Below are positions 1 to 5,852 of a stretch of 29,452 nucleotides of DNA, piece by piece. How positions within the stretch are numbered: the first letter of the stretch is position 1; each line of letters starts with the position of its first letter. The stretch lies in the NCBI GenBank assembly GCA_003542575.1, contig DPKJ01000016.1:1-29452 (forward strand), in the 5' to 3' direction. Below the pieces are notes generated by a model that ran no database searches, was not told the DNA's origin, and saw only the letters and a program-made list of their open reading frames with translations. Both the position numbers and the translations under genes were made by a program. This DNA comes from Rikenellaceae bacterium. Its GTDB lineage: Bacteria; Bacteroidota; Bacteroidia; Bacteroidales; UBA932.

Positions 1-171
1 CTACGATGTGTGCTCTCTTTTTTTCTCCAAATTATTACAAATTTTACAAAGAATTTCTTTAAGTATTTGCCGTTCGGATATTTCCAGATTATTTACATAA
101 TTATTGATTGATTCAGACAAGTCAGGTCCGAAAGTCTCTCCATTTATTAAAATGTTGATTTTAGTAATCAT
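1..171 (-). CDS. Small hypothetical protein (56 aa)
   Basis: A complete short reading frame on the minus strand: the ATG is at 171-169 and the TAG stop occupies 3-1, exactly at the window edge. The product is 56 residues, mostly polar, with a Cys-rich helical-looking end (KEILCKICNNLEKK). There is no signal peptide or membrane segment. It lies 26 nt downstream of the acyltransferase stop on the same strand, so it could be the last gene of that unit. Its C-terminal dozen residues resemble the end of the 86-residue protein at 4429-4689 (both contain a [KR]IC.NL[ED] motif). I do not recognise a family. The frame could be chance in AT-rich DNA, but the co-directional spacing and the shared motif favour a gene. 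Confidence 0.4.
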   Translation of the reverse strand: MITKINILINGETFGPDLSESINNYVNNLEISERQILKEILCKICNNLEKKREHTS

Positions 172-196
172 GATTAAGAATAATATTATTTGTTTA

Positions 197-1324
197 TTAC
201 TTTGATATCTGTTTTAAGCCGAATAATGGTCTCAGGAAGTTGATTCTTCTTAATATGTATTCATATAATAACCAAGTTATTCCAAAAGTTCCCACAACCA
301 TCAAAAAGAATTTATTTAAAAAACTCCACTGTTTATTCATAATCAAAAAACCCAAAAATACAGTGACGGTTTGATGTAAAATGTAGAACGGATAAACTGC
401 TTCTGTAGCATATTTTAATGTCTTTCCAGGTCGGTTTAAATATTTTGTAGCGAAACCAAATATGAACATTATCCAGGACCACATAGAAATTACCCTTAAC
501 ATGCTGATAACATATTTTATTGCTTCATATTCTTTGATTTGCGTATTGTGACTTGTTATCAGTATTAAAGCACCAAAAGTTACAACTCCTACTAAAAGAT
601 GTTTTAATCTATTTTTGAGTAATGATAACCAAAGTGTATTATCTGCCATTATAAAAAGGAATCCATAAATAAAAAGAGTAGAATATTTTGCCATGTTGTA
701 CCAATCATCAATAAAATCGTGAGTTGACGGGAAATATGGTTTTAAGAATGTTTCGTATATAATAAAAGGGATTATGAGCCAGTAGACACCATAGGTAGAG
801 CTTATTATCTCATTGAATGTTCTAAAGGTTTTAGATTGCAAATTTTTTTTAATAAGAATAAATATTGGGATAAGCACTAAAGAATAAAACAACAGATAAG
901 GCAAAAACCAGAGATGGTGCCAGCTTAAGTTCCCGGTCGGATATATACCTTTAAAGGCAATATTTGACCAAAAATCTATGTAACTTCCCGTAAAATCACC
1001 GCATGCAACTCTTTCCAGATATACTTGTGGGGGTACTATGAATAATATTCCAAAAATAAGAGGTATTAAAAGCTTTTTTAATCTTTCTCCTGCAAACTGA
1101 ACTGTTGATCTTTTAGACATTGCATAAGCAGTTCCTATGCCTGAAATTATAAATAGAATTGATAATCTCCATTGACTAACGAATATCATGGGAAACTTTA
1201 AATTATCATATAGAGTATTGTTTTTAATATGCCATTCCCATGGTACAAAAAACATTGCTACATGATAAAAAATTAAAAGTAAAAACACTATAACCCTAAG
1301 CCAATCAATATCATATCTTCTCAT
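197..1324 (-). CDS. Acyltransferase family 3 membrane protein
   Basis: A 375-residue integral membrane protein of the acyltransferase-3 family (OpgC/OafA-like), which transfers acyl groups to sugars of envelope or extracellular glycans. The N-terminus MRRYDIDWLRVIVFLLLIFY with an early His (FYHVAMFF) is the usual family opening, including the conserved D-W-LR followed by a membrane helix with H. Further features are WHHLWFLPYLLFYSLV near residues 135-150, about ten hydrophobic helices and a late FYILHQTV motif near residue 318. I chose the ATG at 1324; a TTG two codons upstream would lie inside a perfect palindrome. The substrate cannot be told from sequence. The LytTR regulator gene lies 102 nt upstream on the same strand. 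Confidence 0.85.
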   Translation of the reverse strand: MRRYDIDWLRVIVFLLLIFYHVAMFFVPWEWHIKNNTLYDNLKFPMIFVSQWRLSILFIISGIGTAYAMSKRSTVQFAGERLKKLLIPLIFGILFIVPPQVYLERVACGDFTGSYIDFWSNIAFKGIYPTGNLSWHHLWFLPYLLFYSLVLIPIFILIKKNLQSKTFRTFNEIISSTYGVYWLIIPFIIYETFLKPYFPSTHDFIDDWYNMAKYSTLFIYGFLFIMADNTLWLSLLKNRLKHLLVGVVTFGALILITSHNTQIKEYEAIKYVISMLRVISMWSWIMFIFGFATKYLNRPGKTLKYATEAVYPFYILHQTVTVFLGFLIMNKQWSFLNKFFLMVVGTFGITWLLYEYILRRINFLRPLFGLKQISK

Positions 1325-1343
1325 TGCCAAAAATTTTTGGCAA
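1324..1343. promoter_or_regulatory. 20-bp perfect palindrome at the acyltransferase start codon
   Basis: TTGCCAAAAATTTTTGGCAA is a perfect 20-bp palindrome whose last base is the A of the acyltransferase ATG (minus strand). On its upstream side it runs into CAAATGTA (1341-1348), identical to one arm of the operators at 2366 and 22576. It could be an operator, or as RNA a hairpin directly before the start codon. No convincing -33 element was found, so I do not call a promoter. Confidence 0.4.
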
Positions 1344-1426
1344 ATGTATTACTATATACAGGTGAAAATGAAGAAATGTTACAAACAACTGTTTTTTGTG
1401 ATTATCTGCATTAAGTATGCATTTTG

Positions 1427-2287
1427 TCACAGGTTTCCGGGATAAATAACATTTGAAAAAGTTGAAAATTTTCTTTTAAATTCTTTTAAAAATGATCTTG
1501 AAACAGGTATTTTTTCTTGTATATGTTTGAATTTTATGAGCAAACCCTGAGCCCCTCCCTTAATGTCTGATATTTGTTTTATGTTGGCAATAAAAGAGCG
1601 ATGTACTCTTACAATAAATTCATAGTTAGAAAGTTGCTTTTCAAAATCTTTAATTGTAATACGCTTTATAACTTTTTTAACTTCATTGTTTTCGTATGAA
1701 ATTACTTCAATGTAATTACCATCTGACTTGACGTATATAATATTGTCAGGGTCAATTAAAAAATGCTCCCCCTTTACTGTCGAGTTAATTGAAATCCTGG
1801 TAATAACCGGGCCTCGATCGGTTTTTTTGACTTCTTTTAATAATCTTATATGCCTGAAAGGATAATAAATTGCAAATATCAAAAAACCTGCTAGCATTGA
1901 GTTTCGAGTTTCTTCGAGATAATACTTTAATGACCAGTTTTGGGTATTATGATAAAAAAGATCTCTGGAAACAAAAAGAACCAGCCCTATTACCAACAGA
2001 AGTGATAAAATCAATAAGAACTCCTTAATTATATTCCACTTGTTATCATTAATTAAAAGCCCAGTAATGCCAAATATTATTATTAAGCATAAAACAGCTA
2101 TAAAAGATTGAATCAAACATATATACAAGTAATTTATTGTGTGCTCAGATTGATCAACATTAAAGGGTAAAAACAGATAATGAAATATAACAACCATAAA
2201 ATAAATTGTTAAGGAAAAAAGCAGCAACTTTTTACCTCTATAGTAGTATGCAAACGGTTGTTTCAATATTTTTAGTAACGGCATCAT
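1427..2287 (-). CDS. Membrane-anchored LytTR-family DNA-binding regulator
   Basis: A 286-residue protein with an N-terminal membrane part and a C-terminal LytTR DNA-binding domain. Four hydrophobic segments lie near residues 21-43, 53-78, 88-107 and 128-145. The LytTR domain spans about 167-275, with the typical blocks DNIIYVKSDGNYIEVI, FIVRVHRSFIANI and IPVSRSFLKEFKRKF. No receiver domain is present, so the membrane part is probably the sensor or anchor. This architecture is common in Bacteroidota. The gene is divergent from the Cas12f-like gene and shares a 238-bp intergenic region with it. A TAAGTTTG sequence (2316-2309) resembles a -7 element but has no clear -33 partner. The target genes are unknown. 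Confidence 0.88.
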   Translation of the reverse strand: MMPLLKILKQPFAYYYRGKKLLLFSLTIYFMVVIFHYLFLPFNVDQSEHTINYLYICLIQSFIAVLCLIIIFGITGLLINDNKWNIIKEFLLILSLLLVIGLVLFVSRDLFYHNTQNWSLKYYLEETRNSMLAGFLIFAIYYPFRHIRLLKEVKKTDRGPVITRISINSTVKGEHFLIDPDNIIYVKSDGNYIEVISYENNEVKKVIKRITIKDFEKQLSNYEFIVRVHRSFIANIKQISDIKGGAQGLLIKFKHIQEKIPVSRSFLKEFKRKFSTFSNVIYPGNL

Positions 2288-2342
2288 TTTTTATCTGAAA
2301 AGCACAACAAACTTATATAAATGAATTTAAAATTGATAATTT

Positions 2343-2373
2343 TTTGGAATAATTAAAAATAGCGATATATTTG
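2343..2373 (+). promoter_or_regulatory. Bacteroides-type promoter of the Cas12f-like gene
   Basis: A -33 element TTTG (2343-2346) and a -7 element TATATTTG (2366-2373) are separated by 19 nt, matching the Bacteroidota primary sigma consensus (TTTG, about 19-21 nt, TAnnTTTG). Transcription would start near 2380, leaving a leader of about 145 nt before the ATG at 2526. The -7 element is one arm of the palindrome at 2366-2387, so a bound repressor would block it. Confidence 0.6.
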
Positions 2374-2387
2374 CAGTAACAAATGTA
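2366..2387. promoter_or_regulatory. Candidate operator, copy A (TATATTTG-N6-CAAATGTA)
   Basis: An inverted repeat with eight-base arms: TATATTTG at 2366-2373 and CAAATGTA at 2380-2387, with one mismatch between arms. The same layout occurs at 4243-4264 and 22576-22597, and in weaker form at 20332-20353. The left arm doubles as the -7 promoter element. Length and symmetry suit a winged-helix dimer such as a MarR protein, and a marR gene lies 1.3 kb downstream. That pairing is inference. Confidence 0.55.
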
Positions 2388-2525
2388 AGCGTAACAAATA
2401 TATATAATTTGAAGATCGGGGCAGCTGTTTGTCCTTAATGTGAGGTAATAACACTCATAAACCAATAAATGGGTGCAGCGGTTAGTAATTAAGTAAACAA
2501 ATTTTTATTTGAGCTTGAATTTAAC
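2380..2525 (+). ncRNA. Structured leader, candidate guide-RNA scaffold
   Basis: The region between the predicted start of transcription and the Cas12f-like ATG has no reading frame of note but can fold. A long-range stem pairs GCTGT (2424-2428) with GCAGC (2475-2479), continued by TCC (2432-2434) with GGG (2471-2473). Inside it lies a hairpin of TGTGAG (2439-2444) with CTCATA (2454-2459) around a 9-nt loop. A further hairpin pairs CAAAT (2498-2502) with ATTTG (2507-2511) around TTTT, followed by the single-stranded tail AGCTTGAATTTAAC up to the ATG. A multi-stem part, then a short repeat/anti-repeat-like hairpin, then a tail ending in AAC is the general plan of Cas12f guide RNAs. The assignment is inference from position and fold; a plain regulatory 5' UTR is the alternative. 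Confidence 0.4.
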
Positions 2526-3608
2526 ATGATTTTAACAAAAAAAATTGAAGTAATAATCAATGAGAATGATTATGCAGTTAAAAGCGGATATTTAAAACAG
2601 CTATACATATGGAGAAGTCTGGTAAGAAATGGAGCCAATGAACTCATATCATATTTATATAGTATTGACAGATTAAAATATTACAAGTTTATTACTCAAG
2701 AGGCAAAGATTGAGCTTGGCATAATTGGAGCAAAAGGAGAAAGTGTAAAAGAGGGATCAGCCTCATATGTTTTACTTTCAGAAAGGCTTAAGGGATTAAT
2801 ACCTATGGACATTGCAAATTCTTTACAGCAGAATGTTACAAAAACATATAAAGAATCAAGAAAGGACATACTTAATGGATCAGCAGCTTTAAAGAGCTAC
2901 AATAACTTACCAATACCCTTTAGTGGATGCTCAATTAGAAATCTCAACTATTTAAAAGAGGCAAATAAATATACTTTCACACTTTTTGGGCTGCCCTTTT
3001 CCTTTATGCTGGGTAAAGACCGTAGTAACAATAAGTCCGTCTTAGATTGCTGTATTGCAGGCGAAATTAAAATATGTGGTTCATCTCTTCAAATAGATGA
3101 TAATAGAAAAAAAACTTATTTGCTATTAAACGTTGATATTCCAAAAATTGAGCTATCACTTGAAGCAGAAAATTTTATTGACGCCCAACTCTCTATTGAT
3201 ATTCCAATTGTTGCAAGTTTTAAGAACGATATTAAGATGATTGGAAATAAAGAAGAGTATTTGCACAGAAGAATTCAAATACAGAAAGCATTAAAAAGAG
3301 CACAGATCAATTCTACATACACTACAGGAGGTCGAGGAAGAAAAAGAAAGACTCAGGCACTAGAAAGATTTAATAATAAGGAGAAAGATTATATAAACAC
3401 CAGATTACATACGTATTCAAAATTATTAATAGATTTTGCTATTAAAAACAGATGTAAAACTATATACTTAATCAATCAAAAGGAAAAAGAAAAGCAGATT
3501 CAAAAGAACTCATTTCTTTTAAGGAATTGGGGATATTATGGCCTAAAACAAAAATTAATATATAAAGCGAGTTTGTTTGGAATCAACATAATCGAGAAGG
3601 CTAGTTAA
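2526..3608 (+). CDS. Nuclease-dead, truncated Cas12f-like protein
   Basis: A 360-residue homologue of miniature type V-F effectors (Cas12f) and the related TnpB proteins. Compared from memory with Cas12f1 proteins, colinear matches are ILNGSAALKSYNNLPIPF (115-132), CIAGEIKICGSSLQIDDNRK (176-195), LLLNVDIPKIE (199-209), RRIQIQKALKRAQ (248-260), GGRGRKRKTQALERF (268-282), TYSKLLIDFAIKNRCKTIYL (296-315) and LLRNWGYYGLKQKLIYKASL (331-350). The RuvC-I Asp appears kept as D225 in SIDIPI. The RuvC-II Glu (MEDL or MENL in active proteins) aligns to I316 in YLINQ. The protein stops at FGINIIEKAS, just where active members continue into the CxxC zinc finger and RuvC-III Asp, so cleavage is not expected. 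Downstream frames hold no remnant of the lost part, so the end looks settled. There is no CRISPR array, cas1/cas2 or tnpA nearby. The likely role is RNA-guided DNA binding for gene control; the family call is firm, the role inferred. Confidence 0.8.
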   Translation: MILTKKIEVIINENDYAVKSGYLKQLYIWRSLVRNGANELISYLYSIDRLKYYKFITQEAKIELGIIGAKGESVKEGSASYVLLSERLKGLIPMDIANSLQQNVTKTYKESRKDILNGSAALKSYNNLPIPFSGCSIRNLNYLKEANKYTFTLFGLPFSFMLGKDRSNNKSVLDCCIAGEIKICGSSLQIDDNRKKTYLLLNVDIPKIELSLEAENFIDAQLSIDIPIVASFKNDIKMIGNKEEYLHRRIQIQKALKRAQINSTYTTGGRGRKRKTQALERFNNKEKDYINTRLHTYSKLLIDFAIKNRCKTIYLINQKEKEKQIQKNSFLLRNWGYYGLKQKLIYKASLFGINIIEKAS

Positions 3609-3650
3609 CACTGATAGGTTAAAACATTTTTTTCTATTCAAAATCTTTTC

Positions 3651-3677
3651 TATATTTGGGATATCAATAGTTGATAT
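3651..3677 (+). promoter_or_regulatory. marR promoter with overlapping palindrome
   Basis: TATATTTG (3651-3658) fits the -7 consensus; no good TTTG lies at the -33 distance. Immediately downstream, at the expected transcription start, is the palindrome ATATCAA-TAG-TTGATAT (3661-3677), with perfect 7-bp arms. This placement is typical of an autorepression site. The start codon follows at 3685. The palindrome differs from the operator shared by the other promoters, although part of it (GTTGATAT) recurs at 4277-4284. Confidence 0.5.
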
Positions 3678-3684
3678 TACACTT

Positions 3685-4122
3685 ATGGATATATTTGATT
3701 TTGACAACTCAATAAGTTTCTTAGTTAATAAAGCTGCTCAAAAGTTCAAACTGGAATTAACAAGGAAACTAAAACATTCTGGCTTAGACTTGAGTAGTGA
3801 CCAATGGAGCGTATTAATGGCTTTAAACGAGCATGATGGACCTTCTCAGACTGATCTTGCTGCTAAGCTATACAAAGACCGTTCAAATGTTACCAGAATC
3901 CTGGATGTGATGGAAAAACAATTTTTAGTTGAAAGAAGAAGAAGCCCTATTGATAGAAGAGAATACAACGTTTATATTACTGAGACCGGGAAAAAAATGA
4001 TACCAGCTTTGAAGAAAGCAGGAAAACATGTGATGAACAAGGCTCTTAAAGATGCAGACTCGAATGAAATTAACATTATGAAATCGTTTTTGCAAAAGAT
4101 GTTTAATAATCTTGAAGTGTAA
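3685..4122 (+). CDS. MarR-family transcriptional regulator
   Basis: A 145-residue winged-helix regulator of usual MarR length. The core reads DQWSVLMALNEHDGPSQTDL (residues 39-58), then KDRSNVTRILDVMEKQFLVE as the recognition helix and wing approach, then the RRRSPIDRREYNVYITETGK wing, with dimerisation helices at both ends. MarR proteins bind palindromic sites as dimers and are commonly released by small ligands. The gene lies 76 nt after the Cas12f-like gene and upstream of the fimbrial operon promoter, so it separates two copies of the shared operator. Its own promoter carries a different palindrome. Control of the Cas12f-like gene, the fimbrial operon and susC by this protein is a reasonable inference, not shown. 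Confidence 0.92.
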   Translation: MDIFDFDNSISFLVNKAAQKFKLELTRKLKHSGLDLSSDQWSVLMALNEHDGPSQTDLAAKLYKDRSNVTRILDVMEKQFLVERRRSPIDRREYNVYITETGKKMIPALKKAGKHVMNKALKDADSNEINIMKSFLQKMFNNLEV

Positions 4123-4220
4123 TCTGTTTTTTCTCTTTTTATTTAAATCTTAAAAGCATTATAAATCAATTCCTTATTTAGCTACTTTACAATTTGATGA
4201 TAATTACTTGTCGAATTGCT

Positions 4221-4250
4221 TTTGTGATTTGAATTTAATGCATATATTTG
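4221..4250 (+). promoter_or_regulatory. Bacteroides-type promoter of the fimbrial operon
   Basis: A -33 TTTG (4221-4224) and -7 TATATTTG (4243-4250) are separated by 18 nt. Transcription would begin near 4257, giving a leader of about 170 nt before 4429. All genes from 4429 to about 16555 are co-directional with short gaps or overlaps, so this is the best visible promoter for the whole fimbrial unit. Confidence 0.55.
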
Positions 4251-4264
4251 ACGCAACAAATATA
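4243..4264. promoter_or_regulatory. Candidate operator, copy B (TATATTTG-N6-CAAATATA)
   Basis: TATATTTG (4243-4250), six bases, then CAAATATA (4257-4264): arms are perfect inverted copies over eight bases. It is the most symmetric member of the set and again contains the -7 element as its left arm. A second element, CAAC-TATAT-GTTG, follows at 4268-4280. Confidence 0.55.
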
Positions 4265-4327
4265 AAGCAACTATATGTTGATATAACCAATATAATTTAA
4301 CATGTTTATGGTTTTTTCTGTTCACAC

Positions 4328-4420
4328 ATGAAAGCGGCAACTAATGCTCCAGAATTTTCGTCTAATACAATTATAACAAATTGTGAGTACTATGGAATTT
4401 ATTTTAAACTTGATAATTAA
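4328..4420 (+). CDS. Possible 30-residue small protein or leader peptide
   Basis: ATG at 4328 opens a 30-codon frame (MKAATNAPEFSSNTIITNCE...) ending in TAA at 4418-4420, 8 nt before the next gene. It lies wholly within the predicted leader of the fimbrial operon. No family, signal peptide or membrane segment is recognised. It may be a translated small protein, a leader peptide affecting downstream expression, or chance. Confidence 0.2.
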   Translation: MKAATNAPEFSSNTIITNCEYYGIYFKLDN

Positions 4421-4428
4421 ACATTTTT

Positions 4429-4689
4429 ATGAGCCTAAATCAGAAAGAGAGCAGGAGCCTTAAAAAAGATATTGACAGTCAGAATACAGAACACATCAAC
4501 TATTTTAATAAAGGTTTTATTGTTTTTGTGAATGAGAAACAAAATATTATTTCAGATATTTTAACAAAATTGTATTCAGTTAAAGATTACCATATTAAAA
4601 GAGCTTTAAATAACATTGAAGATAATGACAAATTCACTATACAGAAAGTTTGTAATAGAATATGTGCAAATTTAGATGATGTTGAGTAA
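4429..4689 (+). CDS. Small hypothetical protein at head of fimbrial operon
   Basis: An 86-residue, charged, probably helical cytoplasmic protein with no signal peptide or membrane segment. The second half (ISDILTKLYSVKDYHIKRAL, then FTIQKVCNRICANLDDVE) looks like packed helices with two Cys. It sits 26 nt before the kinase-like gene and is probably cotranscribed with it, so a role as its partner is possible. The C-terminal motif is similar to that of the 56-residue protein at 1-171. I do not recognise a family. Confidence 0.6.
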   Translation: MSLNQKESRSLKKDIDSQNTEHINYFNKGFIVFVNEKQNIISDILTKLYSVKDYHIKRALNNIEDNDKFTIQKVCNRICANLDDVE

Positions 4690-4715
4690 CTAAAAGTTGT
4701 AAGGAAAGCCTTAAA

Positions 4716-5846
4716 ATGGACAGAAAAAATAATGATGTTATCATTCCTGTAAATGGATCAAAAGTTGTGTCAACAATAATTTCACATGAACTTAAGAATC
4801 CATTGAATGCTATTATTGGTTTCTCTGATTTGATCATTGAAGAAAATTCAATAAACGATATAAAAGTTTTTGCTAGTATAATTAAAAAGAACGGCTCTCA
4901 ATTGCTTGATAAGATTCATAACATTATCGAAGCAGGGTTAAATACTAAAAATCCAGAAATTAACCTTCAATATGTTGATCTACAACGTGTTTTGTCAGAT
5001 ATCCATTTTAAACTTATAAATGATGGGATATCAACAATAGACAAGTTCCATTACAATAGTATTCATAATGCTACATCTCAAAAACTGTTCTCAGATACAC
5101 ATAGAATTGAAAAAATCCTTTATTCATTAATCAAATGTATGGCTGTGAGTTACAAAGGCAGAAACATACATTGTGGCATTAGTAAAGTTAGATCTGTCAC
5201 TGACAAAGATATTTTTGTTGTAGGAATATCTGTTGACGATCCTATACCTCATGATCATTTCAGACAGATTGTATTAGACCAGAATACCAATTCATCTAGG
5301 AGCAGTTATAAATATCATGAAGGTTTTGGGGTTGAACTGGCCATATGTGAACTTTTATCCAGTCAAATTGAAGGAAAAATTAAATTTGAATCTATATCAA
5401 ATAATATCAATATTTACTTCTCAGTGCCGTTTAATAAAATATTTGTAAAAGAGTATAAGCCACTTGAACGAACTAAGGTTATTATAGCAGAAGATAATGA
5501 TGACTTTTTTTTTGAAGTCAGAAAACAAATCGTAAAATATCCTTTTAAGATAGTCAGAACATCCACAAATCTTATTGAACAAACAATTAACTATGTGTCA
5601 GAAGTAAAAGTGGTTATTGCTGATATTTTCCCTGATGAACCAGCACATGATAAGATACTAGATATTAAAGAAAAATATAAAAACATAATTTTCATCACAA
5701 AACGTGACTCAAATTTACATGCGAATTACGAGCACCTTACCAAAGATAATCATCAGACTCTAAGTAGCCCTTTTTTAAGGCATGAAATAGAGAGAGTGAT
5801 AGACATGTTTCTTGAAAAAACGGTACAATATCAGTTCAAAATTTAA
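4716..5846 (+). CDS. Degenerate histidine kinase / receiver hybrid
   Basis: A 376-residue cytoplasmic protein without an N-terminal sensor. Residues 15-75 are a HisKA dimerisation domain with the phosphoacceptor motif SHELKNPLNAIIGFSDLI (H24). Residues about 115-240 resemble the HATPase fold, but the N-box Asn is absent (LIKCMAVSYKG), the usual DxGxG is VDDPIPH, and only a GFGVELAI-type glycine motif remains. Residues about 252-370 resemble a receiver: acidic pocket E259/D260, candidate phosphoacceptor D303 (VVIADIF) and T328, but the conserved Lys is replaced (SSPF at 350-353). ATP binding and phosphotransfer are doubtful, so it may act as a scaffold or phosphate acceptor. An AAGGAAAG sequence precedes the start. 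It lies 6 nt upstream of the first envelope gene of the fimbrial operon, suggesting it controls or senses fimbrial expression. Confidence 0.7.
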   Translation: MDRKNNDVIIPVNGSKVVSTIISHELKNPLNAIIGFSDLIIEENSINDIKVFASIIKKNGSQLLDKIHNIIEAGLNTKNPEINLQYVDLQRVLSDIHFKLINDGISTIDKFHYNSIHNATSQKLFSDTHRIEKILYSLIKCMAVSYKGRNIHCGISKVRSVTDKDIFVVGISVDDPIPHDHFRQIVLDQNTNSSRSSYKYHEGFGVELAICELLSSQIEGKIKFESISNNINIYFSVPFNKIFVKEYKPLERTKVIIAEDNDDFFFEVRKQIVKYPFKIVRTSTNLIEQTINYVSEVKVVIADIFPDEPAHDKILDIKEKYKNIIFITKRDSNLHANYEHLTKDNHQTLSSPFLRHEIERVIDMFLEKTVQYQFKI

Positions 5847-5852
5847 AACGAT

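Larger units (their letters stand above)
4123..4428 (+). other. 306-bp intergenic region with fimbrial promoter and long leader
   Basis: The gap between marR and the first gene of the fimbrial unit. The first 100 bases are AT-rich, with a T-rich stretch after the marR stop (4130-4141) but no clear terminator stem. A promoter and operator lie at 4221-4264. The remaining roughly 165 nt would be leader RNA. It holds CAAC-TATAT-GTTG (4268-4280), a weak CAATT/AATTG hairpin (4368-4383) and a possible 30-codon frame at 4328-4420. Nothing else recognisable is present. Confidence 0.6.

Noticed and set aside
1407..1421. Hairpin TGCAT-TAAGT-ATGCA between the LytTR and acyltransferase genes as a terminator.
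   Set aside because: On the minus strand no T-run follows, and the stem has only five pairs.
2526..2547. Putative guide directly after the leader, with partial matches elsewhere: ATTTTAACAAAA again at 4558-4569 and 5937-5948, and ATGATTTTAA after TTTA at 24153-24162.
   Set aside because: The first two encode the same ILTK codons in AT-rich genes and mismatch at the would-be seed start; the third is only 10 bases and expected by chance in this base composition. None lies at a promoter.
2526..3608. Reading the Cas12f-like gene as a decayed IS605/IS607 tnpB.
   Set aside because: The frame is intact with a normal promoter, no tnpA or transposon ends are visible, and the motifs fit Cas12f better than TnpB. 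Decay is still listed as the main refuting alternative.
4294..4304. AATTTAACATG also found at the end of the Cas12f-like leader (2518-2528), suggesting a second guide scaffold end.
   Set aside because: The sequence upstream does not fold like the first leader, and an 11-base AT-rich match is weak evidence.
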